From Pseudoalteromonas gelatinilytica (GTDB lineage: Bacteria; Pseudomonadota; Gammaproteobacteria; Enterobacterales; Alteromonadaceae), in assembly GCF_001641615.1 (NCBI RefSeq), contig NZ_LRRU01000022.1, positions 310,001 through 374,000 of the forward strand: DNA of 64,000 bases, read 5' to 3'. A program made the position numbers and the translations under genes. The notes beneath the pieces are model-generated. The model worked only from the letters and a program-made list of their open reading frames with translations. It made no database searches and was not told where the DNA came from. This document shows, piece after piece, positions 35,569 through 44,795 of the stretch. The number at the start of each line of letters is the position of its first letter. The first letter of the stretch is position 1.

Positions 35569-37929
35569 ATGACGCTTGAGAGAACTGATCGAGTCGAAAT
35601 CCCCGTGTTGGCACTGCGCGATGTAGTGGTGTATCCACACATGGTGATCCCGCTATTTGTTGGTCGTGAAAAATCAATAAAATGCCTAGAAGCGGCGATG
35701 GACAAGGACAAACAAATTTTCCTAGTGGCGCAAAAAGACGCCTCTGTTGATGATCCACAGCAAGATGATATCTACCGTGTTGGCACCATTGCCACAGTAC
35801 TTCAGTTATTAAAGCTGCCTGATGGCACTGTAAAAGTGCTAGTTGAAGGCACGCAACGTGCAAGCGTTGAAAAGTTTTTAGATAACGATGATTTCTTTGT
35901 TGCAGAAGCACAGTTTATTGAATCAGGCCATATCGACGAACAAGAACAAGATATCTTCATTCGTAGTGCTGTGAGCCAGTTTGAAGGTTATGTAAAGCTT
36001 AATAAGAAGATCCCACCTGAAGTACTTACTTCAGTATCAGGTATTGATGAAGCTGCACGCCTTGCCGATACTATGGCAGCGCACATGCCACTGAAGGTTC
36101 CTGAGAAGCAAAAAGTACTTGAGATTGCAGATGTCACTGAGCGCCTTGAATACTTAATGGCACTTATGGAAGGTGAGATCGATTTACTGCAAGTTGAGAA
36201 AAAAATCCGTACACGCGTTAAAAAGCAGATGGAAAAATCGCAGCGTGAGTACTACCTCAACGAGCAAATGAAAGCGATTCAAAAAGAGCTGGGCGAACTT
36301 GATGATGTACCTGATGAATTCGAAGCGATTAAAAAGCGTATCGAAGAGTCTGGCATGCCTAAAGAAGCGCAAGAAAAAGCCAATGCTGAGCTTGCCAAGT
36401 TAAAAATGATGTCGCCTATGTCGGCGGAAGCAACTGTAGTGCGCTCGTACATTGATACGCTTATCAATGTGCCTTGGAAAAAACGCTCTAAAGTGAAAAA
36501 AGACTTAGCTGGCGCACAAAAGATTTTAGATAGCGACCATTACGGCCTAGATAAAGTTAAAGAACGCATTATTGAGTACCTAGCGGTGCAACAGCGCACT
36601 AATAAGCTAAAAGGTCCAATTTTATGTTTAGTGGGCCCTCCTGGTGTGGGTAAAACCTCATTAGGTCAGTCAATTGCGCGTTCTACCGGTCGTAAATATG
36701 TGCGTATGGCATTAGGTGGTGTACGTGATGAAGCAGAAATTCGTGGTCACCGTCGTACTTACATTGGTTCAATGCCAGGTAAGTTAATCCAGAATATGAC
36801 TAAAGTTGGTGTGAAGAACCCATTATTCTTATTGGATGAAATCGATAAGATGTCATCAGATATGCGTGGCGACCCAGCATCAGCATTACTTGAAGTACTT
36901 GATCCTGAGCAAAATAGCCATTTTGCTGATCACTACTTAGAAGTTGATTACGACTTATCAGACGTGATGTTCGTGGCAACGTCAAATAGCTTTAATATCC
37001 CAGGTCCATTATTAGACCGTATGGAAGTTATTCGCCTTTCGGGTTACACCGAAGACGAGAAGCTAAACATTGCTAAGCAACACTTAATTCCTAAACAAGT
37101 TAAGCGTAATGGCTTAAAAGATGACGAAGTTGAGATTGCTGACAGCGCAATTATTGGCATTATCCGCTACTACACTCGTGAAGCGGGTGTTCGTAATTTA
37201 GAGCGTGAAGTGTCAAAACTATGCCGTAAAGCGGTTAAGAACATCTTACTAGATAAAGACACTAAGAAAGTTGTTATCGACGATAGCAATCTTGAAGAGT
37301 TCTTAGGTGTGCAGCGCTTTGACTATGGCAAAGCTGAAGACGGCGACCGCATTGGTCAAGTAACTGGCCTTGCATGGACTGAAGTAGGTGGTGATTTACT
37401 GACGATTGAATCAGCAGCCGTACCAGGTAAAGGCAAGCTAACTTACACCGGTTCACTTGGCGATGTGATGCAAGAGTCAATTCAGGCTGCAATGACAGTC
37501 GTTCGTAATCGTGCTGAAAAATTACGCATTAATAGCGACTTCTACGAAAAACGTGACATTCATGTGCACGTGCCTGAAGGTGCGACACCAAAAGATGGCC
37601 CAAGTGCTGGTATTGCGATGGTAACTGGTTTGGTATCAAGCTTAACGGGTAACCCGGTACGCTCAGATGTTGCGATGACGGGTGAAATCACGTTACGTGG
37701 TGAAGTATTACCAATTGGTGGCTTAAAAGAAAAGCTTCTAGCCGCACATCGTGGTGGAATTAAGACCGTTATTATTCCAAAAATTAACGAACGTGACCTA
37801 AAAGAGATCCCAGACAACGTATTAGAGGGCCTTGAAATTCACCCAGTTACATGGATTGATGACGTTTTAAAACTGGCTTTGAAGCATCCAGTTGAGAGTT
37901 TTTCTGTCGAAACTGAAAAAAACCAGTAA
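35569..37929 (+). CDS. lon: ATP-dependent protease Lon
   Basis: 786 residues from the ATG at 35569 (GAAGAGA upstream). An ATG seven codons earlier is in frame, but MTLERTDRVEIPVLALRDVV (first 20 shown) aligns with the known start. Lon destroys misfolded and short-lived regulatory proteins. N-terminal substrate domain (1-300), AAA+ domain with GPPGVGKTSLG and FLLDEIDKM, and protease domain with catalytic Ser679 (PKDGPSAG) and Lys722 (GGLKEK), the same numbering as E. coli Lon. Preceded by a sigma-32-type promoter. Confidence 0.98.
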   Translation: MTLERTDRVEIPVLALRDVVVYPHMVIPLFVGREKSIKCLEAAMDKDKQIFLVAQKDASVDDPQQDDIYRVGTIATVLQLLKLPDGTVKVLVEGTQRASVEKFLDNDDFFVAEAQFIESGHIDEQEQDIFIRSAVSQFEGYVKLNKKIPPEVLTSVSGIDEAARLADTMAAHMPLKVPEKQKVLEIADVTERLEYLMALMEGEIDLLQVEKKIRTRVKKQMEKSQREYYLNEQMKAIQKELGELDDVPDEFEAIKKRIEESGMPKEAQEKANAELAKLKMMSPMSAEATVVRSYIDTLINVPWKKRSKVKKDLAGAQKILDSDHYGLDKVKERIIEYLAVQQRTNKLKGPILCLVGPPGVGKTSLGQSIARSTGRKYVRMALGGVRDEAEIRGHRRTYIGSMPGKLIQNMTKVGVKNPLFLLDEIDKMSSDMRGDPASALLEVLDPEQNSHFADHYLEVDYDLSDVMFVATSNSFNIPGPLLDRMEVIRLSGYTEDEKLNIAKQHLIPKQVKRNGLKDDEVEIADSAIIGIIRYYTREAGVRNLEREVSKLCRKAVKNILLDKDTKKVVIDDSNLEEFLGVQRFDYGKAEDGDRIGQVTGLAWTEVGGDLLTIESAAVPGKGKLTYTGSLGDVMQESIQAAMTVVRNRAEKLRINSDFYEKRDIHVHVPEGATPKDGPSAGIAMVTGLVSSLTGNPVRSDVAMTGEITLRGEVLPIGGLKEKLLAAHRGGIKTVIIPKINERDLKEIPDNVLEGLEIHPVTWIDDVLKLALKHPVESFSVETEKNQ

Positions 37930-38002
37930 AAAACCGCAAAAAAGTGCAATTAGGGGCTTTTCAAATACAAAGGGTATGATAAGTTAAGCACTAGTTTTCA
38001 AG

Positions 38003-38024
38003 CCTAGGCCTTATGTGGCCTAGG
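38003..38024 (+). repeat. Perfect inverted repeat between lon and hupB
   Basis: CCTAGGCC and GGCCTAGG flank TTATGT. No T-run follows, so a Rho-independent terminator is doubtful. It could stabilise the lon mRNA 3' end or bind a protein near hupB. Confidence 0.55.
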
Positions 38025-38144
38025 GTTGAGAAAAATATAATAAACTGAGCATAAACTTAATTTGCTCATAAATTTTCAAAACAGTGATGTTATTTTTTAT
38101 AAAAACAATCGCTCTTGATAATAACAATGAAAGAGGATGATATT

Positions 38145-38417
38145 GTGAATAAATCTCAATTAATCGATCAAATCGCAGCTGACGCTGACATTTCTAAAGC
38201 GGCTGCAGGTCGTGCACTAGATTCATTCATCGAGGCTGTTTCAGGCGCTCTTAAAGATGGCGATTCAGTAGCGCTAGTAGGCTTTGGTACTTTCTCAGTA
38301 CGTGAGCGTGCAGCACGTTCAGGTCGTAACCCGCAAACTGGTGAGACTATCCAGATTGCTGCAGCAAACATTCCTTCTTTCAAAGCAGGTAAAGCGCTGA
38401 AAGACGCAGTAAACTAA
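38145..38417 (+). CDS. hupB: DNA-binding protein HU-beta
   Basis: 90 residues from GTG 38145, exactly the length of E. coli HU-beta and starting MNKSQLIDQIAADADISKAA (first 20). An ATG ten codons upstream is in frame, but AAAGAGGATG sits at the right distance for the GTG. The DNA-embracing arm RERAARSGRNPQTGETIQI is intact. HU bends DNA and compacts the nucleoid. Order lon-hupB-ppiD is standard. Confidence 0.97.
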   Translation: MNKSQLIDQIAADADISKAAAGRALDSFIEAVSGALKDGDSVALVGFGTFSVRERAARSGRNPQTGETIQIAAANIPSFKAGKALKDAVN

Positions 38418-38495
38418 TCAATAAAGATTAGTTGGTGAGGGATACCTAAGCACACTTAAATGAATTTAGGTAACTTATCACCAGTTACTTCAAGT

Positions 38496-38528
38496 GAAAA
38501 AGCGTATCTGGTAAGATACGCTTTTTTT
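38496..38528 (+). terminator. Rho-independent terminator after hupB
   Basis: AAAAAGCGTATCT and AGATACGCTTTTT form a 13-bp stem around GGTA and end in T-rich sequence. Confidence 0.92.
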
Positions 38529-38540
38529 ACATGAGCAGGG

Positions 38541-38585
38541 TTGATACCAATCCGCAATAATTTTTAATTCGCTAATTGGTATAAT
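38541..38585 (+). promoter_or_regulatory. Inverted repeat with extended -10 before ppiD
   Basis: TACCAAT (38545-38551) and ATTGGTA (38575-38581) form an inverted repeat. The right arm runs into TGGTATAAT, an extended -10 (TGnTATAAT, 38577-38585) without a good -35. It is about 30 bases before the ppiD start. The repeat has the look of a dispersed intergenic element, not proven here. Confidence 0.5.
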
Positions 38586-38614
38586 TTGTACCTGATCAGA
38601 ATAGAGATAGATAA

Positions 38615-40516
38615 ATGCTTGAGAAAATCAGAGAAGGTTCGCAGGGACCTGCAGCCAAAATTATTTTAGGCGCGGTGATTTTATCTTTTGCTTTAGCTGG
38701 GATCGGTGGTTATTTAGGACAAACCACAGAGCAACCCGTTGCAGAAGTAAATGGAGTTAAAATTAGCCAAACCGAGTTCAGCCGTGCATACCAAAACGAA
38801 CGTAACCGTTTAGAACAACAATTTGGTGAATACTTCGCACAAATCGCTGCTGATCCAAATTACATGGCACAAATCCGCCAAGGCGTAATTGACCGTTTAG
38901 TACAACAAGAATTGCAAACTCAACTAGCGGCAGAATTAGGTCTTCGTGTAAGTGATGAAAGTGTTCGTAAAGCTATTTTAGAAATGCCTTACTTCCAAGT
39001 TGGCGGCCAGTTTAGCAACGACCGTTACTTACAAGTTATTCGTCAAATGAATTTCCAACCAGACGCTTTCCGTGAGTATTTACGTGAAGACATGACACGC
39101 AGCCAGTTGGTTGGTGCAGTTGCTGGTACTGATTTCATCCTAGAAAACGAATTAAACAACAACGTAGCGCTACAACAGCAAACGCGTAGTATTGATTACC
39201 TTGTTGTGACAAAAGAATCATTACAAGCGGGTGTAGCGGTGAGTGAGCAAGAAATTGCTGATTACTATGAATTAAATCAACCGCAATTCTTGGCTCCTGA
39301 GCAAGTATCAGTTAGTTACATTGATTTAAATGCAGCAAACCTAACGCTAGATTCAAGTGTTTCAGAAGACGACATTAAAGCGTATTACGAGCAAAACAGT
39401 GCCCAGTACGTTGAACCAGAAAAGCGTCGTGTATCGCACATCTTAATTGATAACAGCGAAGATGATGATGCAGCAAAAGCGAAAGCAGAAGAGTTACTAG
39501 CACAATTACAAAATGGTGCTGATTTTGCCGAGTTAGCTGAATCGTCTTCAGATGATGTTGTGAGCGCTGAAATGGGCGGTGACTTAGATTGGATTGAACG
39601 TGACATGATGGACCCTGCGTTTGAAGATGCAACTTATGCTCTTGAAAATAAAGGCGACATTTCAGACGTTGTAGAATCAGAATTTGGTTACCACATCATC
39701 AAACTTACTGACATTCAAACACAACAAGTTAAGCCATATGCTGACGTAAAAGATGAGCTTCGTGCTGAACTTGAACGTACTAAGAAAGTAAATGCGTTTT
39801 ATGAAAAGCAAACTCAAATGGGTGAGCTGGCGTTTGAAATTTCAGATACTTTAACGGATGCCGCTGAAGCTGCTGGTGTTGAAGTACAAAAAACTGAACT
39901 AGTGACACGTAACTCGTTACCTGAACCACTAAACAATCCACAAGTGATTGCTGCTATTTTCTCTCCTGAAGTGTTAGAAGATCGCATGAATTCAGAAGTG
40001 ATTGAAGTGGGTGATGAGCATGCCGTTGTTGTTCGTGTAAACGATCACAAAGCGGCGACAACGAAAGCGCTTGCAGATGTTTCTGAGCAAATCAAAGCGA
40101 CGTTAGTTGCACAAAAAGCATCTGAACTTGCTAAAGAAAAAGCACGCACACTGTATGCTGACATCGAAGCAGGTAAGAGCTTAAATGATGTTGCACAAGC
40201 TGAAGGCTTAACAGTGCGTCAAGAAGCTGCACTTGCTCGCCAAGCTTACACAGTTTCACCTGCGATTGTTCAACAAGCTTTCAAAATGGCTCACCCTCAA
40301 GGTGCACCAGTGGTTGATGTTGTTGACTTAAACAATGGTGATGCGGCTATCGTTGCACTAAAAGCAGTTAATCCAGCGGCTAACGCTGAAATTAACGAGC
40401 AACAAAAGCAAAACATCACTATGGCTCAAGTGAATAAAAACTACATGGTATTCATCGCTGCACTTAAAGCACAAGCAGATGTAAAAGTACCAAAAGTTGT
40501 GCAAGCTGCTGAATAA
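38615..40516 (+). CDS. ppiD: Periplasmic folding chaperone PpiD
   Basis: 633 residues. One N-terminal membrane anchor (about 15-35, KIILGAVILSFALAGIGGYL) and a large periplasmic part. SurA-like N-terminal region, then a parvulin-type domain about 268-360 (RRVSHILIDNSEDD to FGYHIIKLTDIQ). PpiD is tethered at the SecYEG exit and helps newly exported proteins fold. Its own isomerase activity is doubtful in the family. Follows hupB as in E. coli. Confidence 0.96.
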   Translation: MLEKIREGSQGPAAKIILGAVILSFALAGIGGYLGQTTEQPVAEVNGVKISQTEFSRAYQNERNRLEQQFGEYFAQIAADPNYMAQIRQGVIDRLVQQELQTQLAAELGLRVSDESVRKAILEMPYFQVGGQFSNDRYLQVIRQMNFQPDAFREYLREDMTRSQLVGAVAGTDFILENELNNNVALQQQTRSIDYLVVTKESLQAGVAVSEQEIADYYELNQPQFLAPEQVSVSYIDLNAANLTLDSSVSEDDIKAYYEQNSAQYVEPEKRRVSHILIDNSEDDDAAKAKAEELLAQLQNGADFAELAESSSDDVVSAEMGGDLDWIERDMMDPAFEDATYALENKGDISDVVESEFGYHIIKLTDIQTQQVKPYADVKDELRAELERTKKVNAFYEKQTQMGELAFEISDTLTDAAEAAGVEVQKTELVTRNSLPEPLNNPQVIAAIFSPEVLEDRMNSEVIEVGDEHAVVVRVNDHKAATTKALADVSEQIKATLVAQKASELAKEKARTLYADIEAGKSLNDVAQAEGLTVRQEAALARQAYTVSPAIVQQAFKMAHPQGAPVVDVVDLNNGDAAIVALKAVNPAANAEINEQQKQNITMAQVNKNYMVFIAALKAQADVKVPKVVQAAE

Positions 40517-40536
40517 GTAGCAAAATGACTTAAATA

Positions 40537-40562
40537 AAAGGCGCCTTATGGCGCCTTTTTTG
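40537..40562 (+). terminator. Rho-independent terminator after ppiD
   Basis: AAAAGGCGCC and GGCGCCTTTT flank TTAT and lead into a T-run. Confidence 0.92.
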
Positions 40563-40605
40563 TTACCGTTGAAGCTAATCGCACTCGCAACTACAAGGAG
40601 TATTT

Positions 40606-41004
40606 ATGGAGTATCGCCTAATAGAGCAGTTACCAAGTGCAGAAGAATACTGTGCAATGCGCCTTAAGGCTGGCTTATCCGCTCGTTCATTAGCAGCAGC
40701 GAAGGCGGGATTGCCAAACTCTCTCTATGCTATTTGTATTCGCAAAAACAATGAGTTGATTGGCATGGGTCGTGTTATTGGTGATGGTGGTTGTAATTTT
40801 GAAGTGGTTGATATTGCTGTATCACCTGAATATCAAGGGCAAGGGTTAGGGCGTGTGATTATGGAACATGTTGACCGCTACATCGAATCTGCCGCTTATG
40901 AAGGTAGTTACGTCACTATGGTCGCCGACAAACCCGGCTTTTACGAAAAGCTTGGCTACAAGTTTGTCGCACCACAAAGCCAAGGGATGTATAAAAAGTT
41001 TTGA
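40606..41004 (+). CDS. GNAT-family N-acetyltransferase
   Basis: 132 residues. The acetyl-CoA pyrophosphate loop is YQGQGLGRVIMEHV, preceded by the beta-4 strand FEVVDIAVSPE. FYEKLGYKFVAPQSQGMYKKF is the usual end of small single-domain GNATs. An AAGGAG site lies upstream. The acceptor cannot be inferred. A monocistronic unit after the ppiD terminator. Confidence 0.88.
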   Translation: MEYRLIEQLPSAEEYCAMRLKAGLSARSLAAAKAGLPNSLYAICIRKNNELIGMGRVIGDGGCNFEVVDIAVSPEYQGQGLGRVIMEHVDRYIESAAYEGSYVTMVADKPGFYEKLGYKFVAPQSQGMYKKF

Positions 41005-41124
41005 TAAGAGTAAAGTTGCAAGGGGAAAGAGTAAAGTTAATTGAGTGATCAAATCTCCCGCGTGGGAGGCGTTTTAACGCCGAATTAAACTGACAGCTTA
41101 CGGCCGATAGCTGACAGCTCACCA
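41005..41124. repeat. Intergenic segment with short nested repeats
   Basis: Between the convergent GNAT and sapF genes. It contains an inverted repeat GGCGTTTTAACGCC (41069-41082) and two near-identical copies of CTGACAGCT (41090 and 41110 region). No open frame of interest. This type of short composite element is often dispersed in genomes, but only one clear copy is in the window. Confidence 0.45.
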
Positions 41125-41886
41125 TCAGCAATTCAATAACTTCTGCGTCACCACCGACTGTGGATCTTGGAAAATCGCTTCCGTTTGGCCGTATTCAACA
41201 ATTTCACCGTGATCAAGTACCACAAGTTGGTCGCTAATATGACGCACTAAACTTAGGTGATGCGTAATAAGCACATAGCTAAGGCCGGTATCTTTTTGTA
41301 GACGCAGTAATAAGTTTACCGTTTGTGCGCGCACAGATGGGTCTAGAGACGATAACGCTTCATCGAGCACCACAACCTTAGGATCTAAGATTAAAGCTCT
41401 TGCAAGCGCTATACGTTGCAATTGGCCGCTACTAAACATGTGTGGGTAATAGTGTTGGTGGTCTAATAGCAAACCCACTTTTGCGAGAGTTTGTTTTATT
41501 TTTTCTTCACGCGCTTCTTTGTTTAAATCAGTGTTGTACTGTAAACAGTCATTCAGCATGTCGCCTATCGTCAAACCCGGGTTTAACGACGCTTCAGAGT
41601 CTTGGAAGATCATCCGAATGTGGCGACAGTCGTTATCACGTAAGCCATCATTTTCGATGATATTGCCATCGAGTAGAATTTGCCCTTTATCGGCGTTATC
41701 GGCTCCAGCCAGTAATTTTGCCAAGGTACTTTTACCTGAGCCAGTTTCGCCAATAATGGCTATCGTCTCGCCTTGTCCTAAGCAAAACGAAATATCTTTT
41801 AGAACAGAGAATCGTTTACGCGAAAACAAGCCTGCACGTAGGTTAAAACTCTTTGATAACGCTTGAACTTTTAACAGCGGTTGCAT
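41125..41886 (-). CDS. sapF: Sap transporter ATP-binding subunit SapF
   Basis: 253 residues. ABC ATPase: Walker A GETGSGKSTLAK, signature FSSGQLQRIALA, Walker B VVVLDEALSSLD, and the H-loop in VLITHHLSL. SapF pairs with SapD to power the SapBC permease, linked to antimicrobial-peptide resistance and peptide/putrescine handling. Last gene of sapABCDF; its start overlaps the sapD stop by one base. Confidence 0.93.
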   Translation of the reverse strand: MQPLLKVQALSKSFNLRAGLFSRKRFSVLKDISFCLGQGETIAIIGETGSGKSTLAKLLAGADNADKGQILLDGNIIENDGLRDNDCRHIRMIFQDSEASLNPGLTIGDMLNDCLQYNTDLNKEAREEKIKQTLAKVGLLLDHQHYYPHMFSSGQLQRIALARALILDPKVVVLDEALSSLDPSVRAQTVNLLLRLQKDTGLSYVLITHHLSLVRHISDQLVVLDHGEIVEYGQTEAIFQDPQSVVTQKLLNC

Positions 41887-42878
41887 TATTTCATCGCCTT
41901 AATTAATGGGAAATGGCAGGCATAACTGTGGCTGTGATGCTTGGTCAATTTCGGTGTTACCACACATTCTTTTTGTGCTTGTGGGCAACGCGGCCCCAAA
42001 CGGCAACCTATCGGTAGATGCTGTAAGGTTGGAATGGTGCCCTTTAGCGCATAAAAAGGCTCTTTATGAGCAAGCCCTTGCTCATAATCAGGTAAACTTT
42101 TTAACAGTGCTTGAGTATACGGGTGGTGCGGCTGGCTAAAGATACGATTTGTTGGACCTGCTTCAACCATTTGTCCGCAGTACAATACATGCATACCGTG
42201 TGACCACTCGACAATTTCTTCAAGCTCGTGAGAAATCATCAAAATCGACATGTTTTTTAGCTGGTTCAAGCTCTTTAATAGCCTAAAGACTTGCGCACGA
42301 GTGGTGCTTTCAAGGGCTGTCGTTGGTTCATCGGCAATCAGTAGTTTGGGTGTACGCGCAATTGCCATGGCAATCATCACCTTTTGACAAATACCTTCAG
42401 AGAGCTCATGAGGATAGCTGTCGAGCACCTTTTTATGATCTTTAATACCCACCTTATGGATTAACGCTTTAACACGATCTTTTCGTTGTCTATTACGTTT
42501 TAAGAAAAAACCACTGGTTTCTTGTGCGGGTAAGGTCTCGGCAATTTGGTCAAATATCTTGGCTGTTGGGTCGAGGCAGCGGCTAGGATCTTGGTAGATC
42601 ATGGCAATGTCTTGACCAACCAATTTACGGCGCTGTTCGTTAGATAAGCGCATTAAATCAACACCACGCCAATGCATGCGGTCTGCGGTAATATGCCAGC
42701 GCTTGTTCAAAACCCCAACAATAGCTTTTGCAATCAAGCTTTTACCTGAGCCTGACTCACCAACCAATGCATGTACTTCACCTTCTTTTAAGGTCATGCT
42801 CACTCTATCTACCGCACGAATAACGGTATCTGAGGTACGTAACTCTATCGTGAGGTTGCGAATATCGAGTAATTGCAT
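41886..42878 (-). CDS. sapD: Sap transporter ATP-binding subunit SapD
   Basis: 330 residues. ABC ATPase of the oligopeptide group: Walker A GESGSGKSLIAK, signature LSEGICQKVMIA, Walker B LLIADEPTTALE. It has the C-terminal extension with CRLGPRCPQAQKEC that ends these subunits. It lies two bases after sapC. Partner of SapF. Confidence 0.94.
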   Translation of the reverse strand: MQLLDIRNLTIELRTSDTVIRAVDRVSMTLKEGEVHALVGESGSGKSLIAKAIVGVLNKRWHITADRMHWRGVDLMRLSNEQRRKLVGQDIAMIYQDPSRCLDPTAKIFDQIAETLPAQETSGFFLKRNRQRKDRVKALIHKVGIKDHKKVLDSYPHELSEGICQKVMIAMAIARTPKLLIADEPTTALESTTRAQVFRLLKSLNQLKNMSILMISHELEEIVEWSHGMHVLYCGQMVEAGPTNRIFSQPHHPYTQALLKSLPDYEQGLAHKEPFYALKGTIPTLQHLPIGCRLGPRCPQAQKECVVTPKLTKHHSHSYACHFPLIKAMK

Positions 42879-42880
42879 AA

Positions 42881-43774
42881 TTAGTCGGCCTTACGTTCTT
42901 TAAGCACTTGGCGTAAACCGTCACCTACTAAATTGGTAGACAGTACTGCTAAAAATAATAATACGCCCGGTAAGCCAACAGTCCAAGGGGCAAGGTAAAT
43001 TAAACCCAGATTCTCAGCCAAAATGGCACCCCATTCTGTGGTGGGCGGTTGTGCACCGAGTTTTAAAAAGCCAAGCGCTGAGATATCCAAAATAGCCGTA
43101 GAAAGCGCCATGGTAAAAATAACCACAATATGCTCGTAAATATTCGGAAAGATACCACGGGCGAGAATATGCCAATTTGACGCACCATCCAGTTTAAATG
43201 CCGTGATGTAATCCTTGTTTAGCTCTTCAACAATCAAGTTACGTACAGAGTGAATAAACTGAGGCAGCAAGGCTAGAATAATTGCCCATACTGTATTCAT
43301 CAGGCCTGGACCAAGGATCGCGATAATAATGATGGCAAGCAACAGTGAAGGTATCGATAAGGTAATATCGAGCAAGTGATTTAAAAAACTTGAACGAATA
43401 CCACGGCTGATCCCAGCAAAAGTACCCACTAATACGCCAATCACTGTGGTGATCAAAGCCGCGACAACCGATAAACCAAACGTGTAGGTCGCGCCATTCA
43501 TTAAGCGTGAGAGCACATCACGGCCTAAATCGTCGGTGCCTAATAGAAAGCGTACATCTCCAGCATCATGCCAAGATGGCGGTAACAGCAGTGCATCACT
43601 GTGTTGCTGGTTAACGCCATAAGGGGCAAGAAGGGGAGCAGATACAGCCAGTAACACTAAAGCGATAAATAACCATAAACCCACAAGGGCAGGGTGATTG
43701 GTTTTAAATTTCTTCCAAAATCGCGCCAGTGGCGATTTATTCGACTCTTCAGAGAATAAATTAAACTTTGCCAT
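42881..43774 (-). CDS. sapC: Sap transporter permease SapC
   Basis: 297 residues from the ATG at 43774 (family start MAKFNLFSEE). A longer open frame begins 17 codons earlier inside sapB. Six membrane helices; N-terminal segment ARFWKKFKTNHPALVGLWLF is typical of the OppC/DppC group. GTDDLGRDVLSRLMNGATYT is a family block. Overlaps sapB by 14 bases. Confidence 0.93.
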   Translation of the reverse strand: MAKFNLFSEESNKSPLARFWKKFKTNHPALVGLWLFIALVLLAVSAPLLAPYGVNQQHSDALLLPPSWHDAGDVRFLLGTDDLGRDVLSRLMNGATYTFGLSVVAALITTVIGVLVGTFAGISRGIRSSFLNHLLDITLSIPSLLLAIIIIAILGPGLMNTVWAIILALLPQFIHSVRNLIVEELNKDYITAFKLDGASNWHILARGIFPNIYEHIVVIFTMALSTAILDISALGFLKLGAQPPTTEWGAILAENLGLIYLAPWTVGLPGVLLFLAVLSTNLVGDGLRQVLKERKAD

Positions 43775-44795
43775 GAGCTTGGTTCCGCGATAATGGGTCG
43801 AATAAGGTATAAGTGAGCTCAGCAATAATCGTAGCTAAAATAACGAACATAGAAACAGCGAGTAAGCCACCTTGAATGGCAGGGTAGTCACGCTGATAAA
43901 TACTATCGATTAGCCAACGACCAATGCCTGGCCATGAGAAAATAACTTCGGTGATCATCGCAAGGGTGATCAAGGTACTAAACTGTAAACCTATTTGCTT
44001 GATAACCGGTAGCAGCGCATTACGCAGTGCGTGGTGAATAATCAGCTGAGCACGGTTTAAGCCTTTTGCTCGCGCTGTTTTAATATAGCTTTGGTCTAAC
44101 ACTTTCAACATTGAATCACGGGTAAAACGCACTAATACTGTGGTTGGATACATAGCCAGTACTATGGTTGGCAAAGTTAAATGATGCAATGCATCTAAAA
44201 ATGCCATGCCGTGGTAAGGAAAGTCATCAACAATAATATCAATGAGAATAAAGCCAGTCACTGGTTCAATTTCATAAAGTAAACCCATGCGGCCAGACAT
44301 CGGAAACCAGCCTAACTGCAGTGAAAACACCATGATCAACAACAGTGCTAACCAAAATACGGGCATTGAGTAACCAATCAGCGTGCCTGAGTTTATAAAT
44401 TTGTCTGGCCAACGTTTGTAATAGGCAGACGCCAAAATACCCGCAGGTACGCCAACAGCAACAGAGACAAACAATGCATAAACACTTAACTCTAGTGTTG
44501 CAGGAAATAAGTCTTTGATATGTTGAAATACACTTTCGCCTGATGCAAAAGAGACACCCCAATCACCGTGTAAAATACGGTCTAAAAAGGCAAAGTATTG
44601 CACCACATAGTTGTCAGTAAAATGGAACTTATCTTCAAGCGCACTGGTTTGTGAGAAGGTGCTGTTCGTAATACCACTTAAGTTAGTTAGCGCATCACCC
44701 GGAAACAAAAAGCTTAATGAAAAGGTAAAGATACTCAGCGTCAGCATCATAAACATTAACAAGGCGAAGCGGCGAAGAATATAATCAAGTATCAT
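43761..44795 (-). CDS. sapB: Sap transporter permease SapB
   Basis: 344 residues, OppB/DppB-type permease with six helices. MILDYILRRFALLMFMMLTL (first 20) and the coupling loop ARAKGLNRAQLIIHHALRNA are hallmarks. Starts at the base overlapping the sapA stop (TAATG). Confidence 0.94.
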   Translation of the reverse strand: MILDYILRRFALLMFMMLTLSIFTFSLSFLFPGDALTNLSGITNSTFSQTSALEDKFHFTDNYVVQYFAFLDRILHGDWGVSFASGESVFQHIKDLFPATLELSVYALFVSVAVGVPAGILASAYYKRWPDKFINSGTLIGYSMPVFWLALLLIMVFSLQLGWFPMSGRMGLLYEIEPVTGFILIDIIVDDFPYHGMAFLDALHHLTLPTIVLAMYPTTVLVRFTRDSMLKVLDQSYIKTARAKGLNRAQLIIHHALRNALLPVIKQIGLQFSTLITLAMITEVIFSWPGIGRWLIDSIYQRDYPAIQGGLLAVSMFVILATIIAELTYTLFDPLSRNQAHGKV

